Shown here piece by piece: positions 17,314 through 25,863 of a stretch of 45,479 bases of DNA (the first letter of the stretch is position 1; the number at the start of each line of letters is the position of its first letter). Source of the stretch: Chromatiales bacterium (GTDB lineage: Bacteria > Pseudomonadota > Gammaproteobacteria > Steroidobacterales > GCA-2729495); contig PBZD01000124.1 of the NCBI GenBank assembly GCA_002729875.1, forward strand, positions 1 to 45,479, written 5' to 3'. A model generated the notes under the pieces. The model saw only the letters and a program-made list of their open reading frames with translations. It had not been told where the DNA came from and searched no databases. The translations under genes and the position numbers were made by a program.

Positions 17314-19396
17314 AACGCGCTATCCGGAAACCTACATCATCCCGCTTATCCTTGCCATAGTCACGAAAAGATAAGCGCAGTTCCGACAGGGAACCGTGTG
17401 CCCAGCCGGAACCCCTGATGATATGGTATTCGCCGCTGGGTGGGCCAAGAGGGTCGATTTGAGGCTCGGATTGCCCGCCCGGGCCGGTTGCATAAAAATC
17501 GTGTATCCACTCCGCTGCATTACCGCCCAGGTCGAAGAGGCCCTTGCCATTGGCCTGAAACTGGCCAACCGGGGCAGTCGTGGCAAAACCATCATTATAG
17601 TTATCGATGCTCACAGCAACGATATCGCTTGCCGCTTGATCCGCATAGTTGCCGCTTCCGGGCACGGGCGGCATTCGATCGCCCCAGGCGAACTTCAACA
17701 TTCGTCCGCCACCTTCGAATCGGGCCGCCCAGGCCCACTCTGCTTCACTGGGCAAACGATAGCCGTTGGAGCCGACATCAAAACCGATCACCTTGCCGCC
17801 CCTGGTAGTGTAAAAAGGCGTTAATTCGTCCTGTTCGCTCAGCCAGTTGCAGTACAGGGCTGCTTTGCTCCAGCTTATTTGCACAACCGGTTGATTGGGG
17901 GTGTTCAGCGTATGGCTCCTGACCAGGCCGGACGAATGGCCGGACCGGAACCGCCTGAACGCTGCATTGCTGACCTCTTTGATGGACAGATAAAATGGCC
18001 GGGTCAGTTCCACACTTCTGAGGGTCTCATTGGCTCGTCTGCCGGGTTCACGCCGGGATGCGCCCATCGTAAAAGAAACCCCGGCGCGAAACAGTTTCAT
18101 GGTCTGCCCGCCCGGCGACTCGATGACCGGTTGTATCGATTCCAGCCTGGCTTGCCGAGCCGACTTGAGTCTGACCCGGAGTTGCTGCTCGATACCGGAA
18201 CGGGGGGTTACGGTGGCAAGATGGTCCACATAGCCGGGCTTGGAAACCCGGATGCGATGCTCGCGCGTAGTCAGTTCGATCGTCTGCGATGCGGATCCCA
18301 TCAGTTTGCCGTCCACATACAATTGTGCACCTGCGGGTTCTGTGATCACAGCCACCCGTGACAATTCAGGCGTGAGATCGAGTCGGACACGCTTCTCGTC
18401 CCCTGACTCCAGGGAGAAAGTCCGGCTGATTCGTTGGTAGCCCTCCTTGAACAACCGGACGACCACCGGTTTACCCGGGGGGAGTGCCAGTTCCACGGGC
18501 GTCTGACCCTGGTATTCACCATTTGTCGTCACCGTAGCCTGAGCAGGGGAAGATGACAGCAACAGTATCGCATCGGCGAGTTGCAAAGTGACTTGCGGAA
18601 TAATGACAGGTTCATTTGCGACCGTGGTCAGTTGATCGTGCCAGGCCTTGTAGCCGGACAAATGGATCCGCAGGCGATGCGTTCCGTGGAGAATTTCAGC
18701 CGCCATTGGTGTCTGTCCAACGATCTGGTCGTCAACATATACATTCGCACCCGCTGGTACCGAGGACAGCGAAACCTTCGCCCATGCGGGCTTCAGTGTC
18801 ACATCCAGAACCTGCTTGAGATCCCTGCCCTGGATATCAATAGCATCGATAACCGGCAGATATCGGTCAGCCAGAATGCGGATCGAATGAGTGCCGGGGG
18901 GAATCGATTCGATGATGACAGGTGAACGACCGCGCAATAGGTCATCAAGCCAAATTGTGGCTCCTTCGACAGGTGCCGTTCTCACCTGCAGATGGCCGGG
19001 TAGTTTCTGCAGTACAAAATCGAACTGCTGATCCTGCTCGGGTCCAACCCGAATTGACTCTGTGACGGAATGGAAACCGGAATTGCTGGCATGTACCTGG
19101 TAATCCCCACTGCGTACCAGGAACCTGTCAGCCAGTTTGATATTGAAGCCACCGGACAGGTCGATATCGGCACTTTCAGGGTCGGTCAGAATATGGACTG
19201 ACTTTGCTGTGAGTACGAACCAGGCCGCCAGCACCGCCACGGAAAGTAGAACCAGCAACAGGATTGCTCCGGTCCGGACACGAACTGCGGGCGAATGCCG
19301 GGCAGCCGAGACTGGCTCGTATCGCGTTGCTGTGATGACACGATTGTCCCGGGAGGAATTGGATTTTTCCGTTTGACGATCCGTATTTTCGGGCAT
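17303..19396 (-). CDS. Membrane-anchored protein with five PEGA repeats and a SUMF1-like domain
   Basis: 697 residues, start preceded by AGGGAAA. A cytoplasmic tail of ~42 residues is followed by one transmembrane helix (43-63). Five PEGA-type beta repeats follow at about 66-110, 134-180, 206-250, 276-320 and 346-390 (pattern: PAGAxxYVDG... G-x-TP... GxHxxRxxxxGY). The C-terminal domain (about 432-697) is of the formylglycine-generating-enzyme/SUMF1 fold (YRLPSEAEWAWAARF, GLFDLGGNAAEWI, IIRGSGW, VGFRIAR). The catalytic cysteines of true FGE are missing (SELRLSFRDY where they would lie), so it is probably a binding or structural domain. PEGA repeats typically face the periplasm and bind peptidoglycan or surface layers; the exact ligand is unknown. 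Confidence 0.88.
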   Translation of the reverse strand: MPENTDRQTEKSNSSRDNRVITATRYEPVSAARHSPAVRVRTGAILLLVLLSVAVLAAWFVLTAKSVHILTDPESADIDLSGGFNIKLADRFLVRSGDYQVHASNSGFHSVTESIRVGPEQDQQFDFVLQKLPGHLQVRTAPVEGATIWLDDLLRGRSPVIIESIPPGTHSIRILADRYLPVIDAIDIQGRDLKQVLDVTLKPAWAKVSLSSVPAGANVYVDDQIVGQTPMAAEILHGTHRLRIHLSGYKAWHDQLTTVANEPVIIPQVTLQLADAILLLSSSPAQATVTTNGEYQGQTPVELALPPGKPVVVRLFKEGYQRISRTFSLESGDEKRVRLDLTPELSRVAVITEPAGAQLYVDGKLMGSASQTIELTTREHRIRVSKPGYVDHLATVTPRSGIEQQLRVRLKSARQARLESIQPVIESPGGQTMKLFRAGVSFTMGASRREPGRRANETLRSVELTRPFYLSIKEVSNAAFRRFRSGHSSGLVRSHTLNTPNQPVVQISWSKAALYCNWLSEQDELTPFYTTRGGKVIGFDVGSNGYRLPSEAEWAWAARFEGGGRMLKFAWGDRMPPVPGSGNYADQAASDIVAVSIDNYNDGFATTAPVGQFQANGKGLFDLGGNAAEWIHDFYATGPGGQSEPQIDPLGPPSGEYHIIRGSGWAHGSLSELRLSFRDYGKDKRDDVGFRIARYVE

Positions 19397-19414
19397 TCGG
19401 TTTCCCTGGTCAGG

Positions 19415-20965
19415 CTATCTCTGGTTTACGGGTTCTTCACATTTGACCGCAATCCGGTTGAGCGGGTTTCCTGCTGAAAGCTTGAATTCAACCCTGACAT
19501 CACGATAGCCCTGGCGGGTTCCAACGGCCACGTAAGATCCGGGTATCAGGGAGAGCTCAGTATTGGTAAACCGTCCCAGAACCTTCTCCTTATACAGGGT
19601 GACATGGGTTGCACCATCCGACACGAATTGTACCCGGACAGGTATCCTGGACTGACGCAACAAAGCAGACAGCTCGCCGATCTGCTTTTGCAGTCTCTGC
19701 CCGGGATCAGGAATGCTGGTGGCCAGCTGTTTGAGCTGTTGAACTTCTGTGTAGACAGCTTGATTGGCAAGCCGTGCCGGACGTGCAAGGGCATACTTCA
19801 GTTGTTGGTCAAACTCTGCCCTGTCAGCGGCTCTTTGTTTTCCCTGCCGGGCGCTGAGCAGGTTTTCATCCAGCGAGAGTGCAGCATCGTATTGCCCCGT
19901 TGCCTCGACCCACTGTTCGCCGATCTCCAGTTCACCGGCTTTCTGCAACAAGTCACTAATTCTTTCTGACGTGATCCGGTTGCGTGTTTCCGCCAGGGCC
20001 GTGCTTGCTGCGGATGCCTTCGGCATCAGCTTCACAGCCCGGGCGAAAGCCTGTTCGGCCTTTTCGAGTTGTTCTGAATCCAGCGCCATGTAAGCTTCCG
20101 ACATCACAGCGTTGAAGTTTTCTTCGCCTATGCGTTGGTTGGTTTCAGCAAGTTTCCGCTGTGCGACTGATGCTTCGCTGTCGAGCGCCAACGCTTGCTG
20201 ATAGCTTTGCCGGGCTTTTGCCAACTCATTCCGCGTCCGGTATTTGTTTCCCGCAGTAATCAGTCTCATGACTTCATCCAGAGTGCTTGCCCTGCTCAAC
20301 CCCTTGGTGGCCAAAGTATCCGCCGGCCTGATATCAAGAGCCAGGCCGAATGCCCGCAAGGCTTCCTCTGTTCGATGCGCCGCTAACGCAGCAGCACCCT
20401 TTTGCATCATCTCCTCATATAGCGGATTGACGCGATCCAGCAGGTGCTGAAATGCAGCCAGTGCTTGCTGGTACCAGTCAACAGCCTGCTGGAAATCCTG
20501 GCTGCGATAGGCGCCGTCACCGCTGTCTGCCAGTTGCATTGCTTGACGGTATTCTTCACCGGCCCACTGTTGTACGCCGTGCTGTTGCAAAGCCTCATGT
20601 TTCTCCAGCATCTGCGCGAGTATTTCCTGCGAGTCTTGTCGCAATCGTGCCTGCTGGGCCTGGGACCAGGGAGCAACTGCCTGCTGAACACCACCGCCCG
20701 ATGTCCCGGGAACCGCTGCTTCCCGGCTGGATGTAACCGTTGTGGCGGACTGATCCGACGGCAAAGGTTTCGGTGGTATCCAGTCGGGCAGAAAAAAAAT
20801 GACGATTGCGGCGATGACGAACAGGGCCAGGCCCAGTCCGGTCTGGCGGGACGACAATCCGTTCCGGCCCGGCACCGGGGAATCGTCAGGCTGCTTGCCA
20901 TGACTGAGACTGACATCAGCCGGTGCAATTCGCCCGAAGTCCTGCTTTTGCTGCTTTTCTTCCAT
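19415..20965 (-). CDS. Membrane-anchored TPR-repeat protein of the vWA/MotA operon
   Basis: 516 residues. The N-terminal ~50 residues are cytoplasmic, one transmembrane helix follows (about 50-70, LALFVIAAIVIFFLP), and then a helical region with at least six TPR-like repeats (for example AYRSQDFQQAVDWYQQALAA, RTEEALRAFGLALDIRP, ELAKARQSYQQALAL). The last ~75 residues form a small beta domain (ATHVTLYKEKVLG, SLIPGSYVAVGTRQGYRDV) resembling a PEGA repeat. It probably scaffolds other operon proteins in the periplasm. It ends 18 bases before the PEGA/SUMF1 start. Confidence 0.85.
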   Translation of the reverse strand: MEEKQQKQDFGRIAPADVSLSHGKQPDDSPVPGRNGLSSRQTGLGLALFVIAAIVIFFLPDWIPPKPLPSDQSATTVTSSREAAVPGTSGGGVQQAVAPWSQAQQARLRQDSQEILAQMLEKHEALQQHGVQQWAGEEYRQAMQLADSGDGAYRSQDFQQAVDWYQQALAAFQHLLDRVNPLYEEMMQKGAAALAAHRTEEALRAFGLALDIRPADTLATKGLSRASTLDEVMRLITAGNKYRTRNELAKARQSYQQALALDSEASVAQRKLAETNQRIGEENFNAVMSEAYMALDSEQLEKAEQAFARAVKLMPKASAASTALAETRNRITSERISDLLQKAGELEIGEQWVEATGQYDAALSLDENLLSARQGKQRAADRAEFDQQLKYALARPARLANQAVYTEVQQLKQLATSIPDPGQRLQKQIGELSALLRQSRIPVRVQFVSDGATHVTLYKEKVLGRFTNTELSLIPGSYVAVGTRQGYRDVRVEFKLSAGNPLNRIAVKCEEPVNQR

Positions 20966-21071
20966 GCTGGATCGATCAGAGTCGGTGATGATGTCGAAGT
21001 AGAGATACTACCGGCGGGATGCACAGAAGTACCAGTGTTCAGGAAACCATGCCGGAATTTTTCATCCGGTG

Positions 21072-22295
21072 CTATGGTGCGCTGATGGGCGCAGCCGCAA
21101 TATTTCCTGTTTCCGCGATATAGATTTGCCGCAGAATTTCTCTCCATTGATCATATTGCTGCTCGACAGTACCAGACAGCGTAACGGTTTGATCCTCCAG
21201 GGCTACGGAATGCGGTTCGATCTCGGCATCCAGTGATGCTGCGATTTCACGCAGGGTTTCGACCTGCATTTTGGCTTCGCTGCCCTTGTCCAGCCCACTC
21301 TTGATAAGCACGGCGCCGGCGCCGATACCGATGACCCCCGCTGCATCACCGACGGTTCGTGCCGCCGAACTGCTGCTGTCACTGGTGGCTGCGTTAACTG
21401 CAATACCGGCAACTGCTGCGAATATGCCACCTGCAATACGTTTTTTTGCATCAGCTTTTATCTTGTTCAGCTCTTCTGTTTCCTTGTAGCTTGCAAAGCG
21501 CCACTGGAAATAGGCTTCCTCCATATGCCTGAAGTAAGCCTGGTAATAGTCCTGCATGGTGTCTACAAACAGGTAGTCACGCTCGCGAATTCTGCTTATT
21601 CGCTGCAGTAACGGATCGTTGCGGGCCGGCAGACGCGTGATTACATGATGACCCTGGTCATCGGTTGTTACAAAATCGGCAAATGCCTCCGGAGAGAACC
21701 GGCGTGCAAACTTCAATTCAGTGATTTTGCGGATTTCATCGACCCGCTCCGGGTCTATCTTGTTTCGATAGGCAAGCATGTCGTTGGCAATTCGGTTATA
21801 GAGGCCCTGGAAAGGTTCGCTCATGTGCAAGGAGTTCTTGTCATAAGCGTATTTGCTGGCAAATTCTTCGTAGTCCCGGGTAAACCACACGGTTCCGGTT
21901 GAATCCTGTACCGTTACACGCAATTTCAGGACTGAACCGTCCGACACCAGTATTTCACCATCCACCCAAAGGTCCGCCTCGCTTTGCCGATGCGGAATAA
22001 TGCGAACCGCGCCCCAGCTTCCTGTATTCTGCAAGGTGGTCGCCAGAATATTCGGCATGTAACGCGCTTCAGCCCGGCGAACATCGGGGAATACCTGTTC
22101 CTGTTCCGCCGCAGGGTCAAAGCCCGGATCAAACAGGTTGACGCCCACATCCAACAACTGCTCTTCCGGCGTTTGTTCCAACCCCTGTGTCACAATCTTC
22201 GTTTGTTCTGTTGTTCTGACAGTTGTCGAACTACAGGCGACGACCGCGAAACATGCCGACACTAACAGGATCGGGTAGTAGCAACGTTTGTTCAC
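21072..22295 (-). CDS. Predicted lipoprotein with glycine-zipper-like segment, unknown family
   Basis: 407 residues from GTG at 22295, which overlaps the stop of the preceding gene (TAGTG). The lipobox is AVVAC (C21). The mature domain contains DLWVDGEILVSDGSVLKLRV and later a hydrophobic Gly/Ala region (GGIFAAVAGIAVNAA and GDAAGVIGIGAGAVLI) that may insert in membrane. The end has HSVALEDQTVTLSGTVEQQY, reminiscent of BON-like repeats. It has no family that I can name. It is in the middle of the operon, 106 bases before the TPR gene. Confidence 0.75.
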   Translation of the reverse strand: MNKRCYYPILLVSACFAVVACSSTTVRTTEQTKIVTQGLEQTPEEQLLDVGVNLFDPGFDPAAEQEQVFPDVRRAEARYMPNILATTLQNTGSWGAVRIIPHRQSEADLWVDGEILVSDGSVLKLRVTVQDSTGTVWFTRDYEEFASKYAYDKNSLHMSEPFQGLYNRIANDMLAYRNKIDPERVDEIRKITELKFARRFSPEAFADFVTTDDQGHHVITRLPARNDPLLQRISRIRERDYLFVDTMQDYYQAYFRHMEEAYFQWRFASYKETEELNKIKADAKKRIAGGIFAAVAGIAVNAATSDSSSSAARTVGDAAGVIGIGAGAVLIKSGLDKGSEAKMQVETLREIAASLDAEIEPHSVALEDQTVTLSGTVEQQYDQWREILRQIYIAETGNIAAAPISAP

Positions 22296-23122
22296 TATTT
22301 CGTGTCCAGCCCTTTGTATTTTCGATATTCATTCCAGAGCTTGTGGCGCAATACGGGGTCTTTTTCCAGCACGGCCGCTTCACGCAACTGCCGGGCGACG
22401 ACATCATCGTTATCGCCGCTCGGGATATCAGCGGGTACCGGCTGTGTCGCAGCCACCGGTTCATAGCTACCCTGACGTTTCGCTGCGGAGATATCCGGCA
22501 GCCCCCCGCCGCCGCCAGAATCGCTATTACCTCCACCGGCCCCGCCGTCGGGCAAAGGTGCAGATGCAATCTCTGTCTCAGCGGGCTGCGAAGCGGTGAA
22601 ATCACCCCCGCCCCCGCCGGCTCCGGCAGTGTCCTTGATGGCCGCCCTTTCACCCAGCAGGATTCCGTCAAAACCGGCCAGCTGTTCATCCAGCTTCCGA
22701 TCCAGATCGACCACCCGCTCTTCATCGGTTGCTGCGTTTTCCTCAAACCGGCCACTGGTGCCCCCGCCCGTTTGTTCTCCCGGCTCGACAACAGCCTGTT
22801 GTTGCCCGGTTTGAGTAGCGGGTTCAGCGTTCGATACCTGCGGCGATTTCGACACGGTTGATTGTCCTGTTGGCGCTGCTTCACGACCCGGCAACGATGG
22901 TGTCGAAAGCCCTGTTTGAGCCTGCTGCTGCGCCCCGGTCTGCGCATGACTGCCGGACTGTTTTGGAGCCTGGGACTGCTGCGCGGATTTCTTTTGCGCC
23001 GCTGACGGCGACGGAACAGGAGTGGTTGAAGGCGCGGAAATGGTCGGTATTGTCTTGCATGCAGAAGATACTGCCAGGCAGATTACAAGGATTCCTGTCC
23101 CGATCATATAACCTGTATTCAT
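22295..23122 (-). CDS. Low-complexity (Gln/Pro/Gly-rich) predicted lipoprotein
   Basis: 275 residues from ATG at 23122, which gives a correct lipoprotein signal (lipobox VSSAC, C20); a longer upstream frame would run into the preceding gene. The mature part is disordered and rich in Ser, Gln, Pro, Gly and Ala, with several poly-Gly stretches. A more ordered C-terminus (DDVVARQLREAAVLEKDPVLRHKLWNE, given only to locate it in two parts) looks like a short helical pair. It probably acts as a spacer between membrane and partners. It starts 22 bases after the TonB-C-like gene stop. Confidence 0.7.
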   Translation of the reverse strand: MNTGYMIGTGILVICLAVSSACKTIPTISAPSTTPVPSPSAAQKKSAQQSQAPKQSGSHAQTGAQQQAQTGLSTPSLPGREAAPTGQSTVSKSPQVSNAEPATQTGQQQAVVEPGEQTGGGTSGRFEENAATDEERVVDLDRKLDEQLAGFDGILLGERAAIKDTAGAGGGGGDFTASQPAETEIASAPLPDGGAGGGNSDSGGGGGLPDISAAKRQGSYEPVAATQPVPADIPSGDNDDVVARQLREAAVLEKDPVLRHKLWNEYRKYKGLDTK

Positions 23123-23144
23123 TCCTTCACCCTGACTCCAAAAA

Positions 23145-24404
23145 CTATCGACTGTACGCATACTTGAGACTAACGCCTGATGCCTTGATCGGAATACCGC
23201 CCTCAAGACGCGGTCGAAACCGATCCTTACTGATTGCTCGCTTCGCCTGCCGCCGGAAGTCATTGTCGTCGGCAGGGCTGGAGTCCACTATCTGAATGTT
23301 CCTGGCTCTGCCGGTACGTGACAAATCAAACTCTGCGACAACATAGTCAGCATCGATTGCATCAGGCATGCTCAGACCCGACTGCGCAAATGCGGGCAGT
23401 CTAACCGGTTGGCTGAAAATTTGGTTAATCGACGTTGCGTCCAGACCCCCTTCCATCAACAGGTCATAAGTTTTCCGGTAACTTTTTGCTGCACCGTCTC
23501 GTTTGCCGAAAAGCAGGTACCAGTCGCCAAGCTGAGCCATTGCCCAAGCATGGGACGCATAAGGCAATGCCGAATTTTTTGAGTATATCTCAAGAATCCG
23601 AAGTATGGCTTTCTTTCCATGCCTGTAACTAAGCGCGACATTGTTCCGATTGTCGACTTCTTCAGCAGAGAGACTCTGGGTGCGCCTGACTGGCTGTAGC
23701 GCGGATTGCATTGTTGCAATCTCTGCGGCACTAGTGGCATCGACTGCAATTCGGTAGTAAATCCCAACCGCTCGCTGTAAAGCAGCAATGAGTTGCAAAT
23801 CTGTCTTCTCGCCAGATGCATCGATAATGCTTATCGCTTTCTCGGCCAGCCTGTTGGCCTGCAACAAATGCAGATATCCGCGTGTGTCCTCATCAAGATC
23901 ATGCGCCATCAAATGCCATTCTCCGATACGGTCAATCACCGGCAACAATTGAGGACTCATATCACCCAGGTTACGGACGCTGATCCAGTAAAGGTAGGAA
24001 TGGTTTTTATCAGCGTTTTGCCAATTCTCCAGCTTGATATTCTGTTCAATGAGTGCATCCAGTATCGGCAACTGGGCGGGGCTTTCGAGCCCTTGGTTGA
24101 TCCTGGAAACATGCAGCGATCTCCGGAACGCTTCCAATGCCAATTGGTGTTGCCCGGCAGCACGTAGCGCCTGACCCAGGCCCAGCAAATCCTCACTCAG
24201 ACGCTGGTCATACACACCTCTTTGTAACTCATGATCACGAATGAGTGCTCTGTACCGCGTGATTGCCCCGGCTGCATTGTCTGTGCCGGATTCCAATTGT
24301 CCGCCACTGGCCGCACCAGCCGTTTCGGTGTCAGCCGCAGATAGCTGGCCGACAATAAAGAAAGTTGACAGAAGCAAGCATTGAAGTATCGAAAGCAACA
24401 TCAT
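23145..24404 (-). CDS. Exported TPR-like protein with TonB C-terminal-like domain
   Basis: 419 residues from ATG at 24404; a GTG at 24440 would add 12 residues before the signal peptide, and the sequence does not decide well. A signal peptide leads (cut near QLSAAD). The middle is helical with TPR-like pairs (LGLGQALRAAGQHQLALEAF, LGDWYLLFGKRDGAAKSYR). The last ~85 residues fit the TonB_C pattern: VAEFDLSRTGRARNIQIVDSS, then a helix RQAKRAISKDRFRP and a final beta strand ending YAYSR. TonB-C domains normally bind outer membrane partners after energisation by an ExbB-type motor, which fits the operon's own channel. Confidence 0.8.
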   Translation of the reverse strand: MMLLSILQCLLLSTFFIVGQLSAADTETAGAASGGQLESGTDNAAGAITRYRALIRDHELQRGVYDQRLSEDLLGLGQALRAAGQHQLALEAFRRSLHVSRINQGLESPAQLPILDALIEQNIKLENWQNADKNHSYLYWISVRNLGDMSPQLLPVIDRIGEWHLMAHDLDEDTRGYLHLLQANRLAEKAISIIDASGEKTDLQLIAALQRAVGIYYRIAVDATSAAEIATMQSALQPVRRTQSLSAEEVDNRNNVALSYRHGKKAILRILEIYSKNSALPYASHAWAMAQLGDWYLLFGKRDGAAKSYRKTYDLLMEGGLDATSINQIFSQPVRLPAFAQSGLSMPDAIDADYVVAEFDLSRTGRARNIQIVDSSPADDNDFRRQAKRAISKDRFRPRLEGGIPIKASGVSLKYAYSR

Positions 24405-24491
24405 TTCAGCATTGATACGATAACAGGCAAACCGTAACACAGCTTTTCACGGCGTGTTTGCAGCAATGCCCTGCGCCGGCCAAGGCAGCGC

Positions 24492-25295
24492 CTAGAACCG
24501 GCAGTTCGGTCGTTTCCCGGCCGCTCTTGCTGCGTTGTAGCGCGGCAGAGCTGTCGCCCAGTGTCCGATCAGATCCAGCTTCCTGGAATCCGGAGAAGGA
24601 TGGGTGGACATGAACTCCGGAGGTGCGGCAGTAGCTTTTTTTTCCATATTGGTCCACAGCGCCACACTCTGTCGTGGATCAAATCCCGCATCAGCCATGT
24701 ACATCAGTCCGACGGCATCCGCCCCGCTTTCCTGTTTCCGCCCATAGGGCAGACTCAAACCCAGCTGTGCGCCCTTTTGCAGAAGATCGGCTGTTTCCTC
24801 CCCCCCACCCAGCGCCAAAGTCGCACCCATGACACCAAGCTGGGTGGTGGCCTCTCTGTTGGTTCTCTCCAGAGCATGGTGTTCGGTGACGTGAGCCACC
24901 TCGTGTCCAATGATGGCCGCCAGCTGATCCTGATTCTCAGCGACAGCGAGTATCCCCGTAAAAACACCAATATGCCCCCCGGGCATTGCAAACGCATTGA
25001 TCGACTGTGAATCGAACACCACGACATCCCATTCCCGGTTCGCATAGGTGGGAGGAAGCGTTGCGATAATCGCATTGGCAACGCAGGTTACATACTCGTT
25101 GGTCACAACGTCATTGGAGACCGGAGTAGACGCGCGCATTGTTTCGAACTGCAGTTGCGCCTGTTCCTCCAGCTGGGATTCCTTGTAAAGGGGCAGGCTG
25201 CAGCCGCCAAGCGTATTCAGCAGCAGAATCCCGACAACCATAAGCAGCGGATAAGGCACAGTAATTCTGATCAATTTTCCACCACATGAAAGCAT
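24492..25295 (-). CDS. M48-family metalloprotease lipoprotein
   Basis: 267 residues from ATG at 25295 (upstream in-frame ATGs exist; this one gives a good lipoprotein leader with lipobox TLGGC, C32). The M48 zinc motif is HEVAH (131-135), and ESGAD near residue 189 supplies the third ligand. The layout resembles E. coli LoiP and the protease part of BepA, which work on outer membrane protein quality. It is the first gene of the long minus-strand block, about 90 bases before the TonB-C-like gene, so it may be co-transcribed with it or be an independent neighbour. Confidence 0.88.
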   Translation of the reverse strand: MLSCGGKLIRITVPYPLLMVVGILLLNTLGGCSLPLYKESQLEEQAQLQFETMRASTPVSNDVVTNEYVTCVANAIIATLPPTYANREWDVVVFDSQSINAFAMPGGHIGVFTGILAVAENQDQLAAIIGHEVAHVTEHHALERTNREATTQLGVMGATLALGGGEETADLLQKGAQLGLSLPYGRKQESGADAVGLMYMADAGFDPRQSVALWTNMEKKATAAPPEFMSTHPSPDSRKLDLIGHWATALPRYNAARAAGKRPNCRF

Positions 25296-25575
25296 CCGCT
25301 GATTATAACTCACTGTTACTGATGTTCGGTGTTCCTGATGCATAACCCGCTGCGGTATCGGAGTGCAACAAAATGCGATGGCCACGGGCTGTGACAAGCA
25401 GAACAAACTCCATGCTCAGCAGACAGGCAGTCCCTGTCACTTCTGTTCAGCGCTTACGATAATGCCGGAAAGGAATAGAATTAATTGTAAACTCATGATG
25501 TTAGAATCAAATCAAAGTGGCCGGCATAACATCTGGACTGGAGTATCGGGATCGAGATTACAGGGGAGCGGTCAG

Positions 25576-25863
25576 ATGCCTGACGATAAGTCCATTCACG
25601 AGACAATCAGGGCAAGAAACCGCATCCGGTTGATCATGTCACTGGCTATTCTGTTTTGTTATTTCGGCTTCTCCTTCGGCTGGAGTTCACTGCATGACCT
25701 GTTTGGATCAGGTATCGATCAACAGGCCGTACCGGTCGGTATTTTTCTTTTTTTCGGACTTGTGGGGATGTTTCTGCTGTTCGAAATAGTCTATCTGATA
25801 ATGCTTTACCGCATCCCGTCATTAAACTCCGAACTACAGACCGGGAGACAGGATGGTCACTAA
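25576..25863 (+). CDS. yjcH: DUF485 small membrane protein, acetate transport partner
   Basis: 95 residues from ATG at 25576, preceded by GGGGAG. Two membrane helices are visible (about 21-42 and 60-85; LFCYFGFSFGW, FLFFGLVGMFLLFEIVYLIM). This is the YjcH/DUF485 layout. It overlaps the actP start by 11 bases, the usual arrangement in gammaproteobacteria, where acs often precedes; acs is not present here. It has no enzyme activity that I know of and is assumed to assist the transporter. Confidence 0.88.
   Translation: MPDDKSIHETIRARNRIRLIMSLAILFCYFGFSFGWSSLHDLFGSGIDQQAVPVGIFLFFGLVGMFLLFEIVYLIMLYRIPSLNSELQTGRQDGH

Noticed and set aside
17303-19396. Active formylglycine-generating enzyme for the sulfatase
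   Set aside because: The two catalytic cysteines are not present in the C-terminal segment and the protein is an anchored PEGA-repeat protein in another operon.
11475-25295. Zorya or TerY-type vWA defence system
   Set aside because: Zorya needs a ZorB with an OmpA-like peptidoglycan-binding domain plus ZorC/D or ZorE, which are absent. TerY-P systems have kinase and phosphatase genes, which are absent too. Lipoproteins, PEGA repeats and TonB-C point to an envelope machine.
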